A stretch of 64,000 nt of DNA from Treponema sp. OMZ 787 (GTDB lineage Bacteria > Spirochaetota > Spirochaetia > Treponematales > Treponemataceae). Every line of letters begins with the position of its first letter. The first letter of the stretch is position 1. The notes beneath the pieces are model-generated. The model was not told the DNA's origin, did not search any database, and was given only the letters and a program-made list of their open reading frames with translations. Shown piece after piece: positions 41,390 to 50,192 of this stretch. Both the position numbers and the translations under genes were made by a program. The stretch lies in the NCBI RefSeq assembly GCF_024181225.1, contig NZ_CP051198.1, positions 434,001 through 498,000 on the forward strand. Reading direction: 5' to 3'.

Positions 41390-41805
41390 CTGGAATGAAC
41401 AAGGGCCGAGGCTGCAAGCCCCTGCCTGTTTTTATATTCTTTTTCTGCCTTTTCAAATTCGGCTTGATTATCTACGGCAAAGCAGTAGCCATGTAAAAAT
41501 ACATCATCATCCAATCGTATTTTTTTTGTCAAAACCGAGCCTAAAATAAGGCCTGTTGACAAGACAACAACGCTTTCCGGAGCTATCACATCACCTTGAA
41601 CCATTCCGCCTATAGTTATAGATTTTGCATGTATGTTTCCGCGGACTCTTGCATTCTCTGCAATTATAACCCTTCCGGGAGTTTTTATATCCCCGTTTAT
41701 ATCTCCGTCTATACGCAAAAATCCAGGTACACTTAAACTTCCGTTTACAAATGTTCCCGGGCCTATGATTGTGTTTATGGAAATATCGTCAATAAAATCG
41801 GCCAT
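41386..41805 (-). CDS. Bactofilin
   Basis: The 139-residue protein has the right-handed beta-helix repeats of bactofilins (IIGPGTFVNGSLSVPGFLRI, DGDINGDIKTPGRVIIAENA). These self-assemble into cytoskeletal filaments and help cell shape or localise peptidoglycan enzymes. It starts 2 bases after the M23 peptidase gene, a pairing seen in helical bacteria such as Helicobacter, where both act on cell curvature. The same role here is inference. Confidence 0.93.
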   Translation of the reverse strand: MADFIDDISINTIIGPGTFVNGSLSVPGFLRIDGDINGDIKTPGRVIIAENARVRGNIHAKSITIGGMVQGDVIAPESVVVLSTGLILGSVLTKKIRLDDDVFLHGYCFAVDNQAEFEKAEKEYKNRQGLAASALVHSR

Positions 41806-41807
41806 GA

Positions 41808-42839
41808 CTATTTTTTTCTTCCGGTATTTTTTATGTTAAGATATTTCATAGGATCTACAACATCGGAACCTATGTGAACCTCATAGTGCAAGTGGGGGCC
41901 TGTAGAAATACCCGTGTTTCCTACATAGCCTATAACCTGACCTTTTTGTACATGCTGTCCTCGCGTAACTCTAAACGAACTTAGGTGAGCATATCTTGTA
42001 AAAAAACCGTGCTTATGTTTGATGATAATGTAGTTTCCCCAGCCCGAATCGGTTTCTACCGTAATAACCTGTCCGTCAGCCGTAGCCATAATGGGATCAC
42101 CGGAGCGTCCCGTTGCAAGGTCTATACCGGTATGAATGTACCATTGACCCGTAAAGGGATGACGATTTTGACCGAAGGCCATTGTTATATGTCCGATGCC
42201 TCCCTTAATCGGCCAAAGACTGGGAATATCCGAAAAGAGGGCTGTTTGAGTGTCCATCAGCTTTGCCATTTCTTGAACCGGCTGAATTGTATCCTGCAAA
42301 TATGCTGAAAGTTTTTTAAGCTCGCTTACTTCTCTTGCTGTTCCTTGGGCCTGTTCTTGTACATTGAAGAGGAGAGAAAGATCGCTTGAGTCATCGTTTT
42401 CAGCACCTGTTTCCATAATGGACTGTAAACCCAATGAGGTTAATGTAGAAGAAAGTGTAGACTGAAAATTCTTTGCATTTTTTAAAAGGTCGTTTGTTTC
42501 GTTTTTCAAAATATTAAGACTGGCCTGTGTTTTGCGTGTTTCTTCCTTTAAATTTGCGAGTTTTCTAGCTGAAGCTGCTGATTCTGCCGTAAACCAAAAA
42601 AATGAGGCTAAAATACCTACAAGAAGTAGGGATACAAAAACAAGCGAAAAAATGCTTGCCTGAAAATTTACAATCCTTTTTTGAGAATGCGGAACAACCA
42701 TGATGGTCAGCTTTTTGCGTCCGCCATTGATGAATTTCATTACACCCTTAGATACGCTTGTACAAAAAGCCTTAAAAAGCTCGTTAAAATAGCGTACCAA
42801 GTTGTTTTCTGCCCGTTTATATGTTCGTGTTCTTGACAC
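41808..42839 (-). CDS. M23-family peptidoglycan endopeptidase, membrane anchored
   Basis: The 343-residue protein has a basic cytoplasmic start, one membrane helix (about residues 60-85), a coiled coil (about 90-190) and a C-terminal LytM/M23 domain. The zinc ligands are present in GQWYIHTGIDLATGRSGD and GPHLHYEVH. It should cut peptide bridges of the periplasmic peptidoglycan. It is the first gene of the bactofilin operon. Confidence 0.92.
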   Translation of the reverse strand: MSRTRTYKRAENNLVRYFNELFKAFCTSVSKGVMKFINGGRKKLTIMVVPHSQKRIVNFQASIFSLVFVSLLLVGILASFFWFTAESAASARKLANLKEETRKTQASLNILKNETNDLLKNAKNFQSTLSSTLTSLGLQSIMETGAENDDSSDLSLLFNVQEQAQGTAREVSELKKLSAYLQDTIQPVQEMAKLMDTQTALFSDIPSLWPIKGGIGHITMAFGQNRHPFTGQWYIHTGIDLATGRSGDPIMATADGQVITVETDSGWGNYIIIKHKHGFFTRYAHLSSFRVTRGQHVQKGQVIGYVGNTGISTGPHLHYEVHIGSDVVDPMKYLNIKNTGRKK

Positions 42840-43025
42840 TTTAAACTCCTCTTTTGACTATACCATAATTAAATAAAAAAAGTACAAATCAACATTCCAA
42901 AATTACAGGTACTGTCTCTCTCTTATCGGCTTTTTTGCCCAAAATATTTAGCACACAACCGACACAGTATTATATAATATGTAAGATTTTTTGTAAAGTC
43001 CTAAAAAATTATATAAGCCTAATTG

Positions 43026-43054
43026 TGTACAAAGACTTAAAAATATGCTATAAT
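43026..43054 (+). promoter_or_regulatory. Promoter of pheS
   Basis: TGTACA (43026-43031), 17 bases, TATAAT (43049-43054). The short leader contains a small hairpin (CTATC/GATAG near 43058-43075) before the ATG at 43092. Confidence 0.6.
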
Positions 43055-43091
43055 CTTCTATCTTTTTTTAGATAGAATTTCGGAGTAAATT

Positions 43092-44639
43092 ATGGATATC
43101 AAAAACATTATCAAAAATCTTCATCCTCTTGAGGTTAAGGTTTTAAAAAATTTTAAAATAGGCGAGTATCTTGATAATAAAAAACTTGAGCTTAAACTTT
43201 CATATAAAGAAGGTCATGCAAATCAGGTTTTCTCGTGGCTCAAAATGAAGGGGCTTATAAAAGAAACCGACCGCAAAAAACATATATTTTTTGAACTTAC
43301 AAATATTGGAACAGATTTTGCCGAGCACGGAACTCCGGAACAAAGAATTTTGCAGCTTTTAAAAGAAAAGGGCGAGCTGAAGCTTCCTGAAATTGCCGAT
43401 GCCCTTAATTTGGAAAATAAGGATGTGGGTTCGGCCTTCGGTATTCTTTCAAAAGAAGGCGCCGTTAAGATGAATGAAGAAAAAAAGGCTTCCTTTGTGC
43501 AAGAACCTCAATCAAAGCGCTTTAAAATAACCGTAGAATTGCTTAAAAAAGGGCTTAAAACAGAAGGCCATATCATAGCTGAAGAAGACCTTGATGATGA
43601 AGAGCGGGAAATAATCAACTCAATCGCAAAAAAACGCGGAGCTTCTGACAGCCCCTATAAGATTGTAGAGCGGGACTCTGTTGTTTACGGGTTTACTGAA
43701 GATGTACCTTCGCTTCAGGAAGAGCTTGAAGCCGAGGGTATAACAGGGGATGAAACAGGTCAACTTACAGCCGATAGTTTAAAAACCGGCAGCTGGAAAA
43801 ATCAAACATTCAGAAGCTACAATATCAATCTTCCGCCTGCGAGAATAGTTGCAGGAAGAACAAATCCTTACTGCGATTTTTTGGAAGGTGTAAAGGATAA
43901 GCTCGTAGGTTTGGGCTTTGAAGAATTTGACGGTCCGCTCGTAGAAACAGACTTTTGGAACTCGGACGCTCTTTTTATGCCGCAATTTCATGCAGCCCGC
44001 GATATTCACGATGTTTATTACATAAAAAATCCGACCCATGCAAAAAGCATTGAAGAACCATTTTTATCCCGCGTTGCCGAAGCCCATGAAACGGGCGGAA
44101 ACACAGGCAGCCGAGGCTGGAATTATTCCTTTGACAGAAATTTTACAAGGCGGCTCTTGCTCAGAAGCCAAGGCACCGTTCTTTCAGCCCATCAGCTTGC
44201 AAAGGCAAAAATTCCCGGCAAATATTTCGGCATAGCCCGATGTTTCCGTTATGATAAGGTCGATGCAACCCACTTATCCGACTTTTATCAAACCGAGGGT
44301 ATAGTCTTAGGTAATGAGGTCAATTTAAAAACCTTATTGGGAATACTCAAAATGTTTGCCGTCGAAATAGCAGGGGCTACCGAGGTAAAATATGTAGGCG
44401 GCTACTTCCCCTTTACGGAACCTTCTATTGAAGTACACATAAAGCATCCCGTTCTAGGCTGGTTTGAGCTTGGCGGTTCAGGAATTCTCCGTCCTGAAGT
44501 ATCGAGAACAATGGGCGTGGATGTCCCTGTTTTGGCATGGGGAATAGGTATAGACCGAATGGCCCTGATGGCCCTAGGTTTAAATGACCTAAGAGAACTG
44601 TTCAGCTCTGACATTGAAGGAGTCAGGCTGAGAAAGTAA
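43092..44639 (+). CDS. pheS: Phenylalanyl-tRNA synthetase alpha subunit, archaeal/eukaryotic type
   Basis: The 515-residue class II synthetase subunit charges tRNA-Phe together with PheT. The N-terminal 220 residues contain winged-helix DNA/tRNA-binding-like repeats, as in archaeal and cytosolic eukaryotic PheS. The catalytic core has motif 2 (FRYDKVDATHLSDFYQTEG) and motif 3 (GWGIGIDRMALMALG). Spirochaetes are known to carry this archaeal form. No pheT gene is adjacent, so the beta subunit lies elsewhere. Confidence 0.95.
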   Translation: MDIKNIIKNLHPLEVKVLKNFKIGEYLDNKKLELKLSYKEGHANQVFSWLKMKGLIKETDRKKHIFFELTNIGTDFAEHGTPEQRILQLLKEKGELKLPEIADALNLENKDVGSAFGILSKEGAVKMNEEKKASFVQEPQSKRFKITVELLKKGLKTEGHIIAEEDLDDEEREIINSIAKKRGASDSPYKIVERDSVVYGFTEDVPSLQEELEAEGITGDETGQLTADSLKTGSWKNQTFRSYNINLPPARIVAGRTNPYCDFLEGVKDKLVGLGFEEFDGPLVETDFWNSDALFMPQFHAARDIHDVYYIKNPTHAKSIEEPFLSRVAEAHETGGNTGSRGWNYSFDRNFTRRLLLRSQGTVLSAHQLAKAKIPGKYFGIARCFRYDKVDATHLSDFYQTEGIVLGNEVNLKTLLGILKMFAVEIAGATEVKYVGGYFPFTEPSIEVHIKHPVLGWFELGGSGILRPEVSRTMGVDVPVLAWGIGIDRMALMALGLNDLRELFSSDIEGVRLRK

Positions 44640-44663
44640 GAAAGATGTTTCTATGCAAATTTT

Positions 44664-45863
44664 TTATGCTATTGATAAAGATTTTTCGGTAAATTCTTTT
44701 ATCTCTTTTTCAAACATTAGAATCATTTTTTGCAGGCAGGCATCATGAGCGAATTCTTTACCGTATTCTGCGTATTTGATTTCCTGCCTTTTTCTTTCAT
44801 CACTGTTATCCAGCCAATAGTCTATTTTTTTAGCAAGATCATCGGCATCTCCGGCAATAAACAGGCTTCTTTCATCCAAGGCAAACTGAGGTGTTGCCGA
44901 TTGGGGGCTGTTTGCAATTATTGGAACTAAACCGCAAGAAAAAGCTTCTATACAGGATATTGCCTCAATTTCGGCATCGGCTGTATGTACATATAAATCC
45001 GAATAAGATATGATTTTTATCAGTTCGTCTTGTGTGCAAAAAGTAAAAATCGGCTTATTTTTAAGATGTTTTGATAGTTTTTCATATTTTCTTTTTTGAG
45101 GTCCCTTTCCCGCAAAAATTAACTGTATTTTTTCCGCATATTTAGATTTTGCTGCTGCGTGAATTAAAATTTCTTGTCTTTTTTCTTTTGATAGTCTTCC
45201 TATCATCAGTATTACGAATTTATTTTCAAACTCTTTAGGTTTAGCTGTTTTTTTATATGTAAATTGTTCTGCAACTCCATTCGAGATAACATGAGTTTCA
45301 GCATCATAACCATGTTCTTTTATCTGATTTGCAATAAACATAGTTGGACAGTGGATATGCCTGAAATGCTTATAAAAACTATTTTTCATAAGATAGTATA
45401 AAAAATCATTTGCTAATTTTGATTTGCCTAAACCTATGGAATAAGTAATATTTTGAGGCTGCACATGAAATGCTGCAGTGTGAGGTTTGTTAAGTTTTTG
45501 TGCTATCTCTAATCCTTTAACTGACAGGAAAAAAGGCATAACAAAATGAACTAAATCGGCCCATTTTATGGCCTCATACAGAACATCCGCATCGGGTTTA
45601 GCGAACATCATCCCTTGGCTTTTTATAAGCTTATCAAATACAGGAAATTTTAACTCATTGACTGTAAATTTATCCTCAGATTTTTTTCCTGTACTTATTA
45701 CTCTTACATTACAGCCCATCTTAATTAAGCCGCTGACCAGTCTCCGTGCAGTAATTGTAGTTCCATTATTTTCAGCATCGTATTGATCTAAAACAACCAG
45801 TAGTTTATAGTCAAATTTTCGGGGGGGGGGGGGGGAGGTAGTATATATATTTTTTATATTCAT
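44664..45863 (-). CDS. GT4-family glycosyltransferase with poly-C tract in its 5' end
   Basis: The 399-residue enzyme has the GT-B fold of family 4: ENNGTTITARRLVSGLIKMG near the start, the VILMIGRLSKEKRQE strand near 215, and EIEAISCIEAFSCGLVPI, the E-x7-E donor site. It would add a sugar to a lipid or glycan at the inner membrane. Codons 10-15 lie in a run of 15 C (minus strand), read as TS-PPPP-R. Gain or loss of one base would stop translation early, so the enzyme may be switched on and off. A possible promoter (TTGACA at 45921-45916) lies upstream. Confidence 0.85.
   Translation of the reverse strand: MNIKNIYTTSPPPPRKFDYKLLVVLDQYDAENNGTTITARRLVSGLIKMGCNVRVISTGKKSEDKFTVNELKFPVFDKLIKSQGMMFAKPDADVLYEAIKWADLVHFVMPFFLSVKGLEIAQKLNKPHTAAFHVQPQNITYSIGLGKSKLANDFLYYLMKNSFYKHFRHIHCPTMFIANQIKEHGYDAETHVISNGVAEQFTYKKTAKPKEFENKFVILMIGRLSKEKRQEILIHAAAKSKYAEKIQLIFAGKGPQKRKYEKLSKHLKNKPIFTFCTQDELIKIISYSDLYVHTADAEIEAISCIEAFSCGLVPIIANSPQSATPQFALDERSLFIAGDADDLAKKIDYWLDNSDERKRQEIKYAEYGKEFAHDACLQKMILMFEKEIKEFTEKSLSIA
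45821..45835. repeat. Homopolymer run of 15 G (C on the coding strand)
   Basis: The run lies in codons 10-15 of the glycosyltransferase gene. The present length keeps the gene in frame. Confidence 0.97.
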
Positions 45864-46028
45864 GTCTATAGCCTCTAAAAAATTAGGATTAATACTTACT
45901 ATAAAAAAGCGATTTTGTCAATAGCATAAAAAAGCTGCCTATCTTTTTGAAATATATCTTAGTTAAATATAGACAAATCATAAAAAACAATTAGAATATA
46001 ATTAGCTAAGATTATTTAGGAGAGATTT

Positions 46029-47654
46029 ATGGAATGGTGGAATAAAAGAGTAATTTATCAGATATATCCCAGAAGTTTTTGTGATGCAAACAATGACGGG
46101 ATGGGCGATATTCAGGGTATTATTTCAAAATTGCCTTATTTAAAAGATTTGGGAATAGGAGCAATTTGGCTTTCACCCGTAACGGCCTCCTCCGACTATG
46201 ATAACGGCTACGATGTTTCCGATTATTGCGATATTAATCCGAAATTCGGCACAATGGACGATTTTAAGGCTTTATTAAAAGAAGCGGACAAGCTCGATAT
46301 AAAGATTATTATGGACCTAGTTATAAACCACACAAGCGATCAGCATAGATGGTTTATCGAATCCAAAAATCCCGAATCTCCCTACCATAATTACTATGTT
46401 TGGCGGGAGCCTAGGATTGTAAAGGGCAAAAAACTACCGCCCAATAACTGGGACAGTCTTTTTTTGGGCTCCGCATGGAAGTATTGCGAAGAAAACGAAC
46501 TCTATTATCTTCATCTTTTTACCGAAAATCAGCCCGATTTAAACTATAATAATCCGGCGGTAATTCAAGAAGTAAAAAAAATATTGAAATTTTGGCTTGA
46601 TATGGGCGTTGCAGGTTTCCGCTGCGATGTTATAAACTGTATTTATAAAACTTCCTATGAAGATGCAAAAAAAAGGAGAATGAAGACGGGTAAGGAGTTT
46701 TACCTGTCTCAAAAGGGCTGTCACGATATTTTAAAAGAACTAAATAGAGAAGTTTTAAAACCCTACAAAGCCTTTACTGTCGGCGAGACCATGGATGTTT
46801 CACTGGAAGAAGCCAAGGATTTTACGCAAGATGAGTTGACTATGGTTTTTCCGTTTGAGCACCATACGGGTGTAGACTGCTGGTTTCAAATTCCTGTTTT
46901 TAAACGGAAATATAAACCCTTCCGAATGATTAGAATCTTAAAAAAATGGCAGACCAAGATGCCGTGGACACCTCTTTTCTTTGAAAACCACGATCAGGCC
47001 CGCTCCGTTTCACGATTCGGGGATGAAGGAAAATATTATAAAGAAAGCGTCAAAATGCTTGCAACCGTGCTTTTAACTCAAAAAGGAACGCCCTTTATTT
47101 ATCAGGGGCAGGAAATAGGCCTAGCCAATACCGATTTTAAAAGCATGGAAGAAATTGACGATATAGCCACAAAAAATATTTATAATATGCTTAGGTCTTT
47201 TAAATTCGGCAAAATAAGGGCTTTTAAAATGACTATGAATTATGCTCGAGATCATGCAAGGACTCCCATACCTTGGGATGATTCCGAAAATGGCGGCTTT
47301 TGTACTGTTAAACCTTGGCTTCGTCTGAACGAAAGATATAAAGAGATAAATGTAAAAAAGAACCTCTCCGAGACGGATTCTTGCTTTAACTATTACAAGA
47401 GGCTGATAGCCTTGAGGAATTCCGAAGAGGCCTTGCAGTTCGGCGATATAGAATTTGCCGATTTAGGAAAGGATGTTTTTGCTTATTACCGCAAAAAAGA
47501 CGATAAAACCTTTTTTATTATTTCCAATATGTCGGGGAAGACTCAGAAGATAAGGGAAGAGGTTAGAGGCCTTCCGATTCTATTTAATTATAGGAATTTT
47601 AACCCTCAACAAAAGATGCTTCGCCCCTTTGAAACGGTTATTACAAGAATTTAA
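46029..47654 (+). CDS. GH13 alpha-glucosidase (oligo-1,6-glucosidase-like)
   Basis: The 541-residue enzyme has the ordered GH13 regions: WWNKRVIYQIYPRSF at the N-terminus, MDLVINHTSDQHRWF, GFRCDVINC with the nucleophile Asp near 199, VGETMDV with the acid Glu near 252, and FFENHDQARSVSRFG with the third Asp near 321. The pattern fits the oligo-1,6-glucosidase/trehalose-6-phosphate-hydrolase group. No signal peptide is present, so it acts on imported or internal glucosides. No sugar transporter is adjacent. Confidence 0.9.
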   Translation: MEWWNKRVIYQIYPRSFCDANNDGMGDIQGIISKLPYLKDLGIGAIWLSPVTASSDYDNGYDVSDYCDINPKFGTMDDFKALLKEADKLDIKIIMDLVINHTSDQHRWFIESKNPESPYHNYYVWREPRIVKGKKLPPNNWDSLFLGSAWKYCEENELYYLHLFTENQPDLNYNNPAVIQEVKKILKFWLDMGVAGFRCDVINCIYKTSYEDAKKRRMKTGKEFYLSQKGCHDILKELNREVLKPYKAFTVGETMDVSLEEAKDFTQDELTMVFPFEHHTGVDCWFQIPVFKRKYKPFRMIRILKKWQTKMPWTPLFFENHDQARSVSRFGDEGKYYKESVKMLATVLLTQKGTPFIYQGQEIGLANTDFKSMEEIDDIATKNIYNMLRSFKFGKIRAFKMTMNYARDHARTPIPWDDSENGGFCTVKPWLRLNERYKEINVKKNLSETDSCFNYYKRLIALRNSEEALQFGDIEFADLGKDVFAYYRKKDDKTFFIISNMSGKTQKIREEVRGLPILFNYRNFNPQQKMLRPFETVITRI

Positions 47655-47717
47655 AAAAAATTTAAAATTTTACTATAAAGTCTAAAAAAAAACTACAAAA
47701 TAGGTAGGAGGTCTTTT

Positions 47718-48689
47718 ATGACAAAAAGATTTTTTTTGCTTGTTTTGTTGGTTTTGAGTTTATCCGCTTCTTGCAGCGGAATGATTGAACAGCCGGGTTT
47801 TGTTTCAATTTTTCTTGGAAATGATGAAAGGCTTATTCTCAAAGAATTTGAACAGTCTCAAAATAATGAGATAGGCCTTGTTTTTGAAGGAGCCGTTTCA
47901 GATTTACAGGTTTATGCCTTAAAAGAAAATAATCCTGAAGAAATTTTGTGTACGGTTGAGAAAGTTGAAGCTGCCGAATCATTTTCGGCTTTTAAGATTA
48001 GGCCTAGTAAAAATTTTACCATAGGTGAAGATTTTAAAATATGCGGAAAGGTTTCCGGAGGCATGAGTCAAATTCTTGATTTTGAGCTTCCGTTTAAGGG
48101 TGCAAATACCAAGCCTGCCGAACTGTCTTTTTCTTCCATGAAATTAGGCTCCACATCTAAACCGGGTTTTATAAAATTTGATGTAAAATCGGACGGAAAT
48201 TTATTCGGGATAAAACTTGTAAATGCAGGGAATTCAAAAGAGCCGGACTTTGCTTTCCCTGCATTTGAGGTTAAAGCAGGAAATATCATTGTATTCTATT
48301 GGTTCTTACCTTCGGACGGCTCAGAGCCGGAGGACGGAATTTTAGTGTCTGCAGAATCTTGTGCAGCCCTTGAAGCCGGAGAAAAAGCTTTTTGTTTTTG
48401 GGGGCGTTTACAAAAGTTTCAGCCTAAAAGAACAAATGCCGTTCTTATCAGGGAACCTAAAACCGAGGCCTTACAGGATGCGGTTTTGTTTAGACATCCC
48501 AAAGATGAGGATTGGGGAGTTAATGAAATCGAAAATGCCGTTTTAGAAGCTGTTGCTGCCGGATTATGGAAACCTGATGGAGATATTTTAAATGCGGTAC
48601 AAGCAAATATCTCTCCCGCAAAGATGCTGAAAAGGCTTTCATACGAAAAAATCAATCGCAATGCTGAGGACTGGACTTTGACAAAATAA
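47718..48689 (+). CDS. Lipoprotein of unknown function
   Basis: The 323-residue protein has a clear lipoprotein signal (VLSLSASCSGM, acylated Cys about residue 19). The mature part is beta-rich, with no recognised domain. Residues 60-210 read like one or two immunoglobulin-like folds and the last 50 are helical. AGGAGG precedes the ATG. It is followed by a new promoter, so it is probably a single gene. Confidence 0.75.
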   Translation: MTKRFFLLVLLVLSLSASCSGMIEQPGFVSIFLGNDERLILKEFEQSQNNEIGLVFEGAVSDLQVYALKENNPEEILCTVEKVEAAESFSAFKIRPSKNFTIGEDFKICGKVSGGMSQILDFELPFKGANTKPAELSFSSMKLGSTSKPGFIKFDVKSDGNLFGIKLVNAGNSKEPDFAFPAFEVKAGNIIVFYWFLPSDGSEPEDGILVSAESCAALEAGEKAFCFWGRLQKFQPKRTNAVLIREPKTEALQDAVLFRHPKDEDWGVNEIENAVLEAVAAGLWKPDGDILNAVQANISPAKMLKRLSYEKINRNAEDWTLTK

Positions 48690-48713
48690 ATTTAAAAAAA
48701 ATGAATAAAAAAC

Positions 48714-48742
48714 TTGACGGCTGAATATATGTATGATACAAT
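48714..48742 (+). promoter_or_regulatory. Promoter of the DUF3798 ABC operon
   Basis: TTGACG (48714-48719), 17 bases, TACAAT (48737-48742). The start point near 48749 gives a leader of about 124 bases. Confidence 0.8.
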
Positions 48743-48774
48743 TTTATCCGGCAGTTATCGGGTGTCTACTTTGC

Positions 48775-48811
48775 ATTAATTAATAATAAATTTTATGGTA
48801 TATTAATTAAT
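48775..48811 (+). repeat. Perfect inverted repeat in the ABC operon leader
   Basis: ATTAATTAATA (48775-48785) and TATTAATTAAT (48801-48811) flank a 15-base loop. It could be an operator or an mRNA-stabilising hairpin. There is no T-run, so it is not a terminator. Confidence 0.7.
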
Positions 48812-48872
48812 CAATGGACAAAAAAAGCTGCAAGTTTTTAATATAGTTTTCTTAATAAATGGAGGTTTATTT

Positions 48873-50111
48873 ATGAAGAAGAGAACATTGGCATTAGGTG
48901 TTTTGCTGATAGCATTATTTGCGTTTATTGCAGGCTGCAGCAAAACCGAAGAAAAAGGAGCTGCAAAAGCAGAAACAAAGGGTCCGGCATACCATATTGG
49001 TATTATGACCGGAACAGTATCGCAATCTGAAGATGATTTGCGCGGAGCTGAAGAGCTTATCCGCCTTTATGGTTCTGTAAAAGACGGCGGAATGATTCAG
49101 CACATCACCTATCCCGATGATTTTATGTCACAGCAGGAAACAACAATCTCCCAGATTGTAGCTCTTTCCGATGATCCCAAAATGAAGGCGATCATCGTAA
49201 ATCAGGGAATCCCCGGAACAGCAGAAGCCTTTAAGCGTGTTAGAGAAAGAAGACCCGACATTCTCTTATTGGCCGGCGAGGCTCACGAAGATCCGCTCGT
49301 AATTCAGGCTGCTGCCGATATGATCGGAAGTCAGGACTTTATTTCCCGCGGTTATACAATTCCTTGGGCTGCAAAACAGCTTGGAGCAAAAAATTTCGTT
49401 CATATTTCCTTCCCCAGACATATGTCCTATGAAACATTGGGTCTTAGAAGGCAGATCATGGAAGAAGCTTGTAAAGATTTAGGCATTAACTTCTACTTTG
49501 AAACAGCTCCCGATCCCACAAGCGATGTCGGCACAGCCGGTGCCCAGCAGTTTATTCTTGAAAAAGTACCGCAGTGGATCGAAAAGTATGGAAAGGAAAC
49601 AGCCTTCTTCTGTACAAATGATGCTCACACAGAGCCTTTGTTAAAGCAGCTTTTCGCTTACGGCGGTATGTTTGTTGAAGCAGACTTACCCTCACCTTTA
49701 ATGGGTTATCCCGGAGCTTTAGGTATTGACCTTGCTGCAGAAGCAGGAGATTTCCAGAAGATTCTTAAGAAGGTTGAAAATTCCGTTGTAGAAAAAGGCG
49801 GTGCAGGACGATTCGGAACATGGGCTTACTCCTATGGATTCACCGTTTCGGCAGGTTTGGGCGAGTATGCTCGACGCGTTATCGACGGCGAAGCTAAGAA
49901 GGGTAATATGGCCGACTTGGCAAAAGCCTACGGAAAATTTACACCCGGAGCAAAATGGAAGAGCGGTGCTTACATTGATGCCAGCACAGGTGTTAGATCA
50001 AAGAACCAGGTTCTCTTGTTCATGGATACCTATGTTATGGGTCAAGGTTACTTACCCGCAACAGAGCAAGATATACCTGAGAAATACTTCAACATCAAAT
50101 TTCAAAAATAA
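48873..50111 (+). CDS. DUF3798 substrate-binding lipoprotein
   Basis: The 412-residue protein has a lipoprotein signal (FAFIAGCSKTEE) and the DUF3798 pattern (HIGIMTGTVSQSEDDLRGAE, VNQGIPGTAEAFKRVRERRP, FFCTNDAHTEPLLKQ), a periplasmic-binding-protein fold. With the ABC genes downstream it would deliver an unknown ligand, perhaps a sugar, nucleoside or autoinducer-like compound. The codon use suggests high expression. It is separated from the ATPase gene by a terminator. Confidence 0.85.
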   Translation: MKKRTLALGVLLIALFAFIAGCSKTEEKGAAKAETKGPAYHIGIMTGTVSQSEDDLRGAEELIRLYGSVKDGGMIQHITYPDDFMSQQETTISQIVALSDDPKMKAIIVNQGIPGTAEAFKRVRERRPDILLLAGEAHEDPLVIQAAADMIGSQDFISRGYTIPWAAKQLGAKNFVHISFPRHMSYETLGLRRQIMEEACKDLGINFYFETAPDPTSDVGTAGAQQFILEKVPQWIEKYGKETAFFCTNDAHTEPLLKQLFAYGGMFVEADLPSPLMGYPGALGIDLAAEAGDFQKILKKVENSVVEKGGAGRFGTWAYSYGFTVSAGLGEYARRVIDGEAKKGNMADLAKAYGKFTPGAKWKSGAYIDASTGVRSKNQVLLFMDTYVMGQGYLPATEQDIPEKYFNIKFQK

Positions 50112-50141
50112 GACTTTGTAGTTGAATTTTAGGGAATCCTA

Positions 50142-50179
50142 ACGGAGGGTCGGGACAAAGATCCCCGCCCTCCGTTTTT
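50142..50179 (+). terminator. Intercistronic terminator between binding protein and ATPase genes
   Basis: ACGGAGGG (50142-50149) pairs with CCCTCCGT (50168-50175), with a further CGGGA/TCCCCG inner stem and a T-run. As no new promoter is seen, partial read-through would give more binding protein than transporter. Confidence 0.87.
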
Positions 50180-50192
50180 ATTTTAAGGAACA

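Noticed and set aside
45870-45885. Fourth copy of the palindromic element near the glycosyltransferase gene
   Set aside because: Only a half arm (GCCTCTAAAAAA) is present without the complementary half.
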